Shown piece after piece: positions 16,412-24,509 of a stretch of 64,000 nucleotides of DNA. The notes under the pieces are model-generated. The model was not told the origin of the DNA, made no database searches, and was given only the letters and a program-made list of their open reading frames with translations. Position numbers and translations under genes: made by a program. Location of the stretch: assembly GCF_900156075.1 (NCBI RefSeq), contig NZ_FTMM01000004.1:89000-152999 (forward strand), in the 5' to 3' direction. Origin of the DNA: Chryseobacterium sp. RU37D (lineage in GTDB: Bacteria > Bacteroidota > Bacteroidia > Flavobacteriales > Weeksellaceae). The stretch's first letter is position 1; every line of letters begins with the position of its first letter.

Positions 16412-17287
16412 TTAAATTGCAGAAGCAACTTCTACGGAATTTTCAATTTTTTTGATTAATCCTTGTAGCGTTTTCCCAGGCCCAACCTCTACAAAGTTGG
16501 TTGCACCGTCTTTAATCATATTTTGAACCGACTGCGTCCATTTTACAGGGCCTGTAAGCTGTGCAATCAGGTTTTTCTTAATTTGATCAGGATCAGAAAC
16601 TGCTGTTGTAGTAATGTTCTGATACACCGGAATCGTTGCCTTTCTGAATTTTGTCTGCTCAATAGCTGCTGCCAATCTTTCTTGTGCAGGCTGCATCAAT
16701 GGAGAGTGAAACGCTCCGTTTACAGGTAGTAACAACGCTCTTTTTGCGCCCTCTTCCTTTAATTTTACGCAAGCTTCCTCAACAGCCGCCGTTTCACCGG
16801 AAATGACCAATTGTCCCGGACAGTTATAATTTGCAGGAACTACAATTCCGCTGATTTGTGAACAGATTTCTTCAACTTTAGCATCTTCCAGTCCTAAAAT
16901 TGCCGCCATAGAACTTGGATTGGCATCACAAGCTGCCTGCATTGCTTTTGCTCTTTCGGAAACTAATTTCAGACCGTCATCAAAAGACAAAACCCCATTG
17001 GCTACCAATGCTGAAAATTCTCCCAAAGAGTGCCCCGCCACCATTTCGGCTCCAAGGCCGTTCACTGCTTTTAAAGCAGCCACTGAATGTATAAAAATGG
17101 AAGGTTGGGTAACTTCTGTTTTCTTAAGATCTTCATCCGTCCCGTTAAACATAATAGAAAGGATATCGAACCCTAAAATTTCGTTGGCAGATTCCATCAG
17201 GTCCTTAATGTCTTTTCTAGAATCATACAATTCTTTTCCCATACCTACGAATTGAGAACCCTGCCCTGGAAATACAAGTGCTTTCAT
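16412..17287 (-). CDS. fabD: Malonyl-CoA:ACP transacylase
   Basis: A 291-residue fatty-acid synthesis enzyme that moves malonate from CoA to acyl carrier protein. It begins MKALVFPGQGSQ, with the oxyanion Gln of GQGSQ, has the nucleophile Ser87 in GHSLGE and the partner His in NGAFHSPLM, and ends with VEVGPGKTLQGL. All expected residues are present and the length is normal. The GHMP kinase follows after 12 bp, so the two probably share a transcript. Confidence 0.96.
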   Translation of the reverse strand: MKALVFPGQGSQFVGMGKELYDSRKDIKDLMESANEILGFDILSIMFNGTDEDLKKTEVTQPSIFIHSVAALKAVNGLGAEMVAGHSLGEFSALVANGVLSFDDGLKLVSERAKAMQAACDANPSSMAAILGLEDAKVEEICSQISGIVVPANYNCPGQLVISGETAAVEEACVKLKEEGAKRALLLPVNGAFHSPLMQPAQERLAAAIEQTKFRKATIPVYQNITTTAVSDPDQIKKNLIAQLTGPVKWTQSVQNMIKDGATNFVEVGPGKTLQGLIKKIENSVEVASAI

Positions 17288-17345
17288 GTATTAATTTAAA
17301 ATATTTTGTAAATATAAATATAATGTTAACAATATTTAATCATCT

Positions 17346-19271
17346 TTAGGGAACTAATCTAATCACCCGGTAACCTGTATTAACGTATGCACCGTTTGCT
17401 TTTGATTTCACAAACTCAAATTTTGTAGCCAGCTGAGTCTGAGTTTTATTCATTTGCTTAAAGATTTCCCCTTTTTTGTTTTCTCTGGTTAGCATATCGT
17501 TTACAACATCAAAGCCTACGATAGCATATTTTGGAGGTGTTTTACAGTATTTACTTTTATAAGCCGCAAGGATTTCTTTTTCGAAGCTCCCTTCGGCATT
17601 GATTTTTCTGTCCATTAAATAAACAAGATTCGCCTGGCTAAGATCGTCCACTTTTTTTTCAAAAACAGGTACATAATGCATACTGAATGACTTTATTCCC
17701 TGAACTTCCTTAGATAATGCGATTATTCTATTGGCGAAAGCCTCACCTATTGCATCATTGTCGCTGGCCAATATGGCAATCACCGGAGCAGACTGCCCTG
17801 TCATCATATTCTTATCAAGCTGAATATCAGTAGCTGAATTTACGATGGTTATATTAGGACTTTTAAGCTCTTTTTCAAGACCGGCCTTAATGTAATTGGC
17901 GTTTTCCCTTTTAGAATCTGCCACAATGTAGATCTTCTGATCAGAGAATGCGGTTTTTACCTCTTCAACAATTTTATCAGCATACGTCTGGTCATTTGTT
18001 TCCACAATAACCAGGTTGCTGTAGTTATATAATTCTGGAGAATTTGCGAAAGGCGCCACAACAGGAATTTTTTGATTTTTTGTAAACTCAAGTATATCAA
18101 CCACATTCGACTTAAAGAATGGCCCGATAATTAAATCTGTATTATCAGGATTTATTTGTGTCATTGAGCCCCTGAATGAAGCTTCATTCCCGGAATCCAC
18201 AATTTTTACGTCTAATTTTTGTCCATTTCTGCTATTTCTTTCGATAGCAAGCTTAGCGCCTGTGAGGAAATCCATAGCCATCGCTCTGTACTGAGTTTCT
18301 CCCGTATTGTAGCCAAAAGGCAGCATTATTACAACGCTGAGCGCATCACCGCTTTTTTTCACGTAGGCAGGATCAAGCTTTTTAATTTTTAAAACCATTC
18401 CTGTTTTTAATCCTTGGGATAAATCGGGGTTTAATGCGATCAATTCGTCAATGGTAATCCCGAATTTATTAACAATAGAGAAAACTGTATCTCCCTGCTG
18501 AACGGTGTAGGTTACATAATCATCTGCTGCTGTAGTATTTGCCTGTACAGAAGTTTTTTCGTTTCCGGAATCCGTTTTTTCTTTCGTAATGACAGTCTCG
18601 GAAACTTTATTTGTATTTGATTTTTTAACATTAATTTTTTCGCCCGGCTTCAGTCCTCTTTCTTCCAAGCCCGGGTTTAAGGCAAAAAGCTCTTCTTTGG
18701 TAACGTCAAACTGTTTTGAAATTCTGTAATAATTATCTTTCTGCTGAATAATATATTCACCTTCCGATGCCACAGCAGCCGGAGTTTGCATTGCTGTTTC
18801 AACAGGCTTTGTTACAGGGGCTGATACAGAAGCTGTCTGCTGATCTCCGCCATATTTTTTTATACTTTCAAGAGGCAAGGCAATCTCATCTCCGATTTTC
18901 ATGTGAGAATCCAGATCAGGATTAAGCTTTCGCAGATCTGATTCCGAAATTCTGTACTGTTTAGTAATTCCGTAAATAGTTTGTTTCGGCTGAAGAATAA
19001 TTTTTCCAACCTGAACATTATTAGCAGATTTCGTAGAAACAGCAGTTTTAGTTGCAGCGGAATTTTTGTCATTTTTAATTGTCAAAACATCGCCGATTGC
19101 TAATTTGCCATCCTTTACGCTTGGGTTAAGTTTCAGCAATTCATCAACAGTTAATCCGTATTTTTTTGCAATATTATAGGGATTATCCCCTTTTACAACG
19201 GTGTGTGATTTCTGAGCAGATACACCCAAAACCATACATAAACTGGATAGAATAAAAAACCTCTTTATCAT
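17346..19271 (-). CDS. LysM-repeat protein with periplasmic-binding (type 1) domain
   Basis: A 641-residue exported protein: signal peptide ending GVSAQ (about residue 20), four LysM modules (about 23-66, 92-135, 172-215 and 251-297, each with a VDELLKLNP-like centre), spaced by Ser/Thr/Lys linkers, then a domain of about 330 residues like the ligand-binding part of branched-chain amino acid ABC systems (MLPFGYNTGE, GPFFKSNVVDI, VAPFANSP, YAIVGFDVVND). LysM binds peptidoglycan. No transporter genes are nearby, so it is more likely an envelope or peptidoglycan factor than a nutrient receptor. Confidence 0.87.
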   Translation of the reverse strand: MIKRFFILSSLCMVLGVSAQKSHTVVKGDNPYNIAKKYGLTVDELLKLNPSVKDGKLAIGDVLTIKNDKNSAATKTAVSTKSANNVQVGKIILQPKQTIYGITKQYRISESDLRKLNPDLDSHMKIGDEIALPLESIKKYGGDQQTASVSAPVTKPVETAMQTPAAVASEGEYIIQQKDNYYRISKQFDVTKEELFALNPGLEERGLKPGEKINVKKSNTNKVSETVITKEKTDSGNEKTSVQANTTAADDYVTYTVQQGDTVFSIVNKFGITIDELIALNPDLSQGLKTGMVLKIKKLDPAYVKKSGDALSVVIMLPFGYNTGETQYRAMAMDFLTGAKLAIERNSRNGQKLDVKIVDSGNEASFRGSMTQINPDNTDLIIGPFFKSNVVDILEFTKNQKIPVVAPFANSPELYNYSNLVIVETNDQTYADKIVEEVKTAFSDQKIYIVADSKRENANYIKAGLEKELKSPNITIVNSATDIQLDKNMMTGQSAPVIAILASDNDAIGEAFANRIIALSKEVQGIKSFSMHYVPVFEKKVDDLSQANLVYLMDRKINAEGSFEKEILAAYKSKYCKTPPKYAIVGFDVVNDMLTRENKKGEIFKQMNKTQTQLATKFEFVKSKANGAYVNTGYRVIRLVP

Positions 19272-19308
19272 AGTCGATAATTATATTTACAAAAATACTT
19301 CTTTAAAA

Positions 19309-20895
19309 TTAAATGGCAAGAATTATTAGTTTTGACTCCACAATTTCCATTTCTTCTAAACAAGTTTCGAGCCACGAATATCCATGATCTGCAAAAAATA
19401 CACTAAAATTATAAATCCTTTCCTGCCAATTTTTAGAAGGATGTACATCTAAAAACAGATTTTCCAGTCTTTCTAGTAATTCGTTTTGTTTTATTTTTTC
19501 TGCATGAAGAAGACGTTTTTTCATTCTTTTGAAAGATTTCAGCTGGCGTACTTCTTCTGCCTTCACCATATTTTCGAAAGATTTTTCAGTAGTTTCAGCG
19601 ATTATTTTTAATTCATAAAACTGATTTATCAAAATATTTTCTTTTTCTTCAAGCAAATTCAGAATTTCGTTATTATCCAATACTTTTGCATTGATAATCG
19701 TGGTAAAATTCTGGAAAAAGTCTTCAATGTTCAAATTCAGCTTTTCAATTTTATTTAAGGTTTTTTCCTTTAAAAATAACATTGAATTTCTCGGAATAAG
19801 AATAGGAAAAGGGATATTGATCTTTGTAAAATAGTCTTTCAGCTCCAGCCAATACATAATTTCGGCATTTCCACCGATATAAGCCAGGTTCGGTAAAATG
19901 GTTTCCTGATAAACCGGCCTCATCAAAGCATTCGGGCTGAATTTTTCGGGAAAATTTTCAAGTTCATTTAAAATTTCTTCTTCTGTAAACTGGATACTTT
20001 TATCAACAATGATATATTTCTGACCATCAAAATCAATTCGATCTCTTGTTTCAGACAAATAAAAAAGATTGATTTCTCGTGGATTAACCTGAACTTTTCC
20101 GTATTTCCCGGTTAAGAAATCTACTTTTTCTTTTGAATTTTTGTATAGGCTGAAATTAAGAAGCTCATCTTTGAAAGTTTCCTTAATCACATTTTTAAAC
20201 TCTTTAGCATCGCCATCCAAAATCAATAAGCCAAATTCTGAAAATAATCTGTTGACTAAAATTTTAATAGCTTCCGTTAAAGTATTTCCGATTTTGTAAG
20301 CTTCTTTCAGCATTAAAATCAGTTCGGTTCCGAAAACAAAATCTTTAAATTCATTTTCAAATTCCGAAATGAAAAATGTATCGCTGACCTCGATTCTTCC
20401 TACAGCCCCACCCGATTTTTCATTGATTTCATAATAACTATTTTCCGTTTTAAAATGGTTGATTTCTGCAAAATCATGGTCTTCAGAAGCCATCCAATAT
20501 ACAGGGACAAAATTAAAATCCGGGAAATTTTCCTTTAAATAAGTACAGGTTTTAATCGTCTGCAAAATTTTATATACAAAAAAAACAGGCCCTGAAAATA
20601 AATTCAGCTGGTGCCCGGTAGTAATCGTAAAAGTATTCGGAAGCCTTAAATTTTCAAGATTTTCTTTCTGTTTTCCTGAAAGTTTAAGATTACCAAGCTG
20701 CTTTTTTAAATTGTCTGATAAAATATTCCTTTGACTTAAAGTAAAAGAATTTTGCTTGAGATGAATCTGCTTTTTAAAGTTATCCAAAGAAAAAATATTT
20801 TCTTCAAAACCCTCAATTTTTTGATTTAAAAAATCTTTTATCAACTGGGGAATACTTTCTATATCTTGAAATGAAATTTTATTAATTGTTTTCAA
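19309..20895 (-). CDS. bshC: Bacillithiol biosynthesis cysteine-adding enzyme
   Basis: A 528-residue protein with the features of BshC: TITTGHQLNLFSGPVFFVYK near residue 93 (the HxGH-like nucleotide-binding region), YWMASEDHDFAEI around 137, and a C-terminal coiled coil (residues about 390-490, rich in K, E, L) ending with VHPSKNWQERIYNF. The enzyme is thought to add Cys to glucosaminyl-malate as the last step of bacillithiol synthesis. The other bsh genes are not in the window. It lies 37 bp upstream of the LysM gene on the same strand. Confidence 0.9.
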   Translation of the reverse strand: MKTINKISFQDIESIPQLIKDFLNQKIEGFEENIFSLDNFKKQIHLKQNSFTLSQRNILSDNLKKQLGNLKLSGKQKENLENLRLPNTFTITTGHQLNLFSGPVFFVYKILQTIKTCTYLKENFPDFNFVPVYWMASEDHDFAEINHFKTENSYYEINEKSGGAVGRIEVSDTFFISEFENEFKDFVFGTELILMLKEAYKIGNTLTEAIKILVNRLFSEFGLLILDGDAKEFKNVIKETFKDELLNFSLYKNSKEKVDFLTGKYGKVQVNPREINLFYLSETRDRIDFDGQKYIIVDKSIQFTEEEILNELENFPEKFSPNALMRPVYQETILPNLAYIGGNAEIMYWLELKDYFTKINIPFPILIPRNSMLFLKEKTLNKIEKLNLNIEDFFQNFTTIINAKVLDNNEILNLLEEKENILINQFYELKIIAETTEKSFENMVKAEEVRQLKSFKRMKKRLLHAEKIKQNELLERLENLFLDVHPSKNWQERIYNFSVFFADHGYSWLETCLEEMEIVESKLIILAI

Positions 20896-20979
20896 CTTTT
20901 ATTTTGTTTATGGTATTGCTTTGAATAAACTTTGTCAAAGATTTTAAACTTTGACAAAGTGTGTGCTTTGGTTTAATAT

Positions 20980-22917
20980 TTAGTTGAACAAATACCAAAC
21001 AATCCCGATATTCAGCCTGAAATCATAGGTTGGATAACTTGGAAATGCATAAGCCTTATTATGTGAAAGAACCGTCCCGATCTGCTGTCCCTCGATGAAG
21101 AAGAACATTTTTTTAACCTTCATATTAAAATAAAGGTCGACCATCGGCTGTCCGCCAATTGAGAATGAATTGGAACCCGGTAATATATATTCGTTAAGAA
21201 TCGGGAAATATTCTCTTGAAGCAAATTTCGAGAAATAATATACTTTGATTCCTGCCTGGATTTCTGCAGCTTTTTTAAATGCTTTTGTCTGATAAAAAAG
21301 GTTGGCACGGCCTATAAAACCTGGAAGAGGCAGCAATTCTTTATTGGTAAGAACATTTTGGAACTGCAATCTCGTATTCAGGTGAAAATTTCCGTAGCTG
21401 AAAGTGGCATCACCCCCAATTTGGGAAACATTGACCGAACTTTCACTCTGACGTGGCATTGCTGTGGCATCAAAATAAGTATAATTATCGATCCTGAAAT
21501 AATTGGCAAATAATTCTGTTTTAAACCATTTTAAATTAATGCTTCCTCCAATTTCTGTGACCGCCTGGTTTTGTGCATTCTGCAGGTAATAGTTGAAATT
21601 TTTATAAACAGAGGTATTCAGAAGGTAATTAAAAGACGGATAAGCACTTTGGAAGTTTACTTTTGCATTGACAAAATAGTCCTTTATCGGCTCGAACTTC
21701 AGATTATTTGTTGTTTTTAAATATGTCCCGAACTGGCTTCCGTTGGAAAATTCCAGGAATGAGTTTAGTTGAATTTTATCGAAAAGTTTAACTTGCAAGT
21801 TTCCAACAGCCCCGATTCTGTTTTCCTTCATCTCTGCCGGATAGGTAAGATTAGGTACGATGATCTCCGTGGTTCCAAATTTCAGAATCTGATATCTTAC
21901 TCCGGCATCAAGCTTAAATTTTTCATTATCCCAAACCAGACTTACGGTATTGCTGAAATTATCTGAATATTTTTTTGTTGAGATTGGTGTATTACTAATC
22001 AATTCTGTCTGGTTATCGTACCAATAAGGTTCTAAAGCATTTTCGGTATAATAATATTTGTTTCCCTGGTGAGAAATGGTATGTCTTATTTTAAAAGGAA
22101 TTTTTTCTGAATTGAAGGGTGCAAACTGATGGGTAAGATAATATCTTCTGTACGAAAACTGGGAGCTTGATCCCGCGAGATTCACCTGCATATTCTGCCT
22201 GTTTCTTGAGTTGCTGTCCCCATTCTGGAACAGGCTATCAACCGCTATTCCTCCATTTTCCTGGTTGTTTACGTTCTGATGCAGATAATGGGCAAATAAT
22301 TCATAATTGCCGCTTTTTGAAACATAATGTCCGGAAAATAGCGTGTTATTGTTGGACGCCAAAGAATTTCTGTACAACCCCTGCGAACGTAATCCCATAT
22401 ATTCCAGCGCAAAATTGAATCTTTTACCAATGTTTTGGGTATAGGTGGACTTCAAAGCCGCTCCATTTTTCATGGCATTATGATAAACGAAAGTCGCTGT
22501 CGGAGTTTTTACATCATAATAATGTATGTCGTCTACGCCTAAAATGCCATAAGATTTATTAGTGGGTAATAACGATAAATTTCCTTCTGCATTTACCTCA
22601 AAAGATAACGGATTGAAACCCGCTCCAATATTAGCAACCTGAACTTTCCCAAAATTGTCTTTGTTATTGTACTGAGAAAAAATGTAAGTTTTATCAAAAG
22701 TCATGACCGTATCAAACACCTTTTTTTCTGAAAACTGTGTCTGATACAAATAGTCATTAATCGTTGGCTTAAATATTTTTAAGGAATCTTTCTTCCCGGA
22801 ATCGATTACCAACGTGTCTTCTTTTTTTTTCGGAAGCTTGTTGGAGTCTGTTTTGTTTACAACCTGGGCTTTGGCGGTAAGGCTGAGAAAGAGTATTATT
22901 GAAAGTATATACTTCAT
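20980..22917 (-). CDS. Putative porin / outer-membrane beta-barrel
   Basis: A 645-residue exported protein with a signal peptide (MKYILSIILFLSLTAKAQ). The body alternates short aromatic beta strands such as YRRYYLTHQFAPF and FNYYLQNAQN and ends VWYLFN, an aromatic C-terminus as expected of a barrel. It fits the family called putative porin in Bacteroidota. No plug, TonB box or lipobox was seen, so diffusion or passive transport is likely; the substrate is unknown. It is 84 bp downstream of bshC in the reading direction of neither gene's terminator, so operon status is uncertain. Confidence 0.8.
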   Translation of the reverse strand: MKYILSIILFLSLTAKAQVVNKTDSNKLPKKKEDTLVIDSGKKDSLKIFKPTINDYLYQTQFSEKKVFDTVMTFDKTYIFSQYNNKDNFGKVQVANIGAGFNPLSFEVNAEGNLSLLPTNKSYGILGVDDIHYYDVKTPTATFVYHNAMKNGAALKSTYTQNIGKRFNFALEYMGLRSQGLYRNSLASNNNTLFSGHYVSKSGNYELFAHYLHQNVNNQENGGIAVDSLFQNGDSNSRNRQNMQVNLAGSSSQFSYRRYYLTHQFAPFNSEKIPFKIRHTISHQGNKYYYTENALEPYWYDNQTELISNTPISTKKYSDNFSNTVSLVWDNEKFKLDAGVRYQILKFGTTEIIVPNLTYPAEMKENRIGAVGNLQVKLFDKIQLNSFLEFSNGSQFGTYLKTTNNLKFEPIKDYFVNAKVNFQSAYPSFNYLLNTSVYKNFNYYLQNAQNQAVTEIGGSINLKWFKTELFANYFRIDNYTYFDATAMPRQSESSVNVSQIGGDATFSYGNFHLNTRLQFQNVLTNKELLPLPGFIGRANLFYQTKAFKKAAEIQAGIKVYYFSKFASREYFPILNEYILPGSNSFSIGGQPMVDLYFNMKVKKMFFFIEGQQIGTVLSHNKAYAFPSYPTYDFRLNIGIVWYLFN

Positions 22918-23013
22918 GTGTTAATTTATATTAATCAAAACGTCACATGCAACCTGTAGGGTTTCATTATCAAATTTTGTAAAAGCAAAAATAAGAAATA
23001 ATGGGGAATAAAA

Positions 23014-23036
23014 AACCCCGTCGTGGTGACGGGGTT
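23014..23036 (-). terminator. Strong intrinsic terminator after the susCD pair
   Basis: AACCCCGTC and GACGGGGTT form a perfect 9-bp stem with a five-base loop. On the minus strand a run of T follows. It lies 21 bp after the susD stop and separates that operon from the porin gene. Confidence 0.9.
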
Positions 23037-23057
23037 GTTATATGGTTGTTTTTTCAA

Positions 23058-24497
23058 TTAGTAACCAGGGTTTTGTTGAATCTGATTGTTATTATCAATT
23101 GCAGCTTGAGGAATTGGTAATTGCCATTTGTGAGATGCAACAGGAAGAGTTAGTACAGTTGCTGGATTTCCAGCACCGTCTGCCTCAGGGCCAAAATTAG
23201 ATCGCTGAATTGGCAGCCCTAATCTTTTTAATGTAAAGAATCGATCTGTTTCAAACGCAAGTTCTAGTCTTCTTTCTAACATTATTGCATTCCAAAGATT
23301 TTGTCCAGTTTCAGTTCCTGGCACATATCCACTGTATCTTTGAGTTCTTAATGTATTAAGTAATGAAAGAGCACCAGATTCATTACCTTTTTTATACATA
23401 GCTTCTGCAATATTTAATAATACTTCTGCACTTCTCAAATATTTTATATCCACAGCTTCTATCGGCTTTCCTGTAGCTTGTTTATATTTAATTACATTAT
23501 TATAGTTTTTTCCAGAAAAAACGGAAGTTTGGATATAAGATGTTTTACGAATATCTGTAGATGCAAACTTAGTAAAGAAATCATAATCAACAACATACTC
23601 AGATTTAATTTGTCCACTTACAGTTTGATTATAACAAGATCCTGTTTTTATGTTTTCAATACTAGAGTTCAAAACTTTAAATAGTACACCATCATTTGAT
23701 GTATCTGCCCAAATATTTTTGAAGTTAGCAATTGACCCTACACTAGAATTTGATGCAAGAGATTTTTGTCCCCATAGAATTACATTATCATAATCGCCTT
23801 TATACAAATAAACCCTTGAAAGCATACCTTGTACTGCTGCCTTTGTAAGCTTACCTACGTTAGCAGATTGAGTAATGTTTTGTTCTGCGAATACTAAATC
23901 TGCAATTATTTTATCGTAAACTTGAGAGACACTTAAATTTCTAGTGGTTACTAAAAAAGGATCAAACTTTTCAACGTATGCAATACCCATAGATCCTGCA
24001 GCGTCTGCAGATTGTGTAGGAATTTTACAATACCTCCTAACGATATCAAAGTGTGCAATCGCACGAATTGCTTTTGCTTCTGCTTCTATATTATTTCTAA
24101 AACTCCCAGCCGGAAGATTATTTATATTATCTAAAACAGCATTAGCTCTAGCAGCAACAACATATCCTCCTCCATATACAGAAGTAACTGCACCTACATT
24201 GGCAGCAATATCAAATATATATGCTGAATTATTTGATCTTCTACCTTGTGGGTTTTGAATCAAGTTATCAGAAAGTATATCAGGGATAATAACTTGTGCA
24301 TTATCTCCAGAATAGTATCCTGCCATTTTAAATGCATCATAGGCATAGTCGACGCCTTTTCTAAAGTCATTTTCTGTTATATAATATGTATCTTCAACTA
24401 ACCTATCATTAGGTAAAACTGATAGATCTTCAGTACAAGAAGAAGCTATAAAAGCTAATGAAGCAAACAATACTATTTTTACTATATTTTGTTTCAT
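23058..24497 (-). CDS. SusD/RagB-family nutrient-binding outer-membrane lipoprotein
   Basis: A 479-residue surface lipoprotein (signal ending FIASSC, Cys21) with the alpha-helical TPR-like SusD fold: an N-terminal region with DLSVLPNDRLVEDTYY, AKAIRAIAHFDIVRRY in the first helices and a C-terminal RAGB part with YLRSAEVLLNIAEAMYKKG and LWNAIMLERRLELAFET. SusD proteins cap the SusC barrel and capture substrate. It follows the SusC gene after 12 bp. No glycosidase, peptidase or regulator is linked, so the substrate (glycan or peptide) cannot be named. Confidence 0.95.
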   Translation of the reverse strand: MKQNIVKIVLFASLAFIASSCTEDLSVLPNDRLVEDTYYITENDFRKGVDYAYDAFKMAGYYSGDNAQVIIPDILSDNLIQNPQGRRSNNSAYIFDIAANVGAVTSVYGGGYVVAARANAVLDNINNLPAGSFRNNIEAEAKAIRAIAHFDIVRRYCKIPTQSADAAGSMGIAYVEKFDPFLVTTRNLSVSQVYDKIIADLVFAEQNITQSANVGKLTKAAVQGMLSRVYLYKGDYDNVILWGQKSLASNSSVGSIANFKNIWADTSNDGVLFKVLNSSIENIKTGSCYNQTVSGQIKSEYVVDYDFFTKFASTDIRKTSYIQTSVFSGKNYNNVIKYKQATGKPIEAVDIKYLRSAEVLLNIAEAMYKKGNESGALSLLNTLRTQRYSGYVPGTETGQNLWNAIMLERRLELAFETDRFFTLKRLGLPIQRSNFGPEADGAGNPATVLTLPVASHKWQLPIPQAAIDNNNQIQQNPGY

Positions 24498-24509
24498 AAT
24501 AAATTTAAA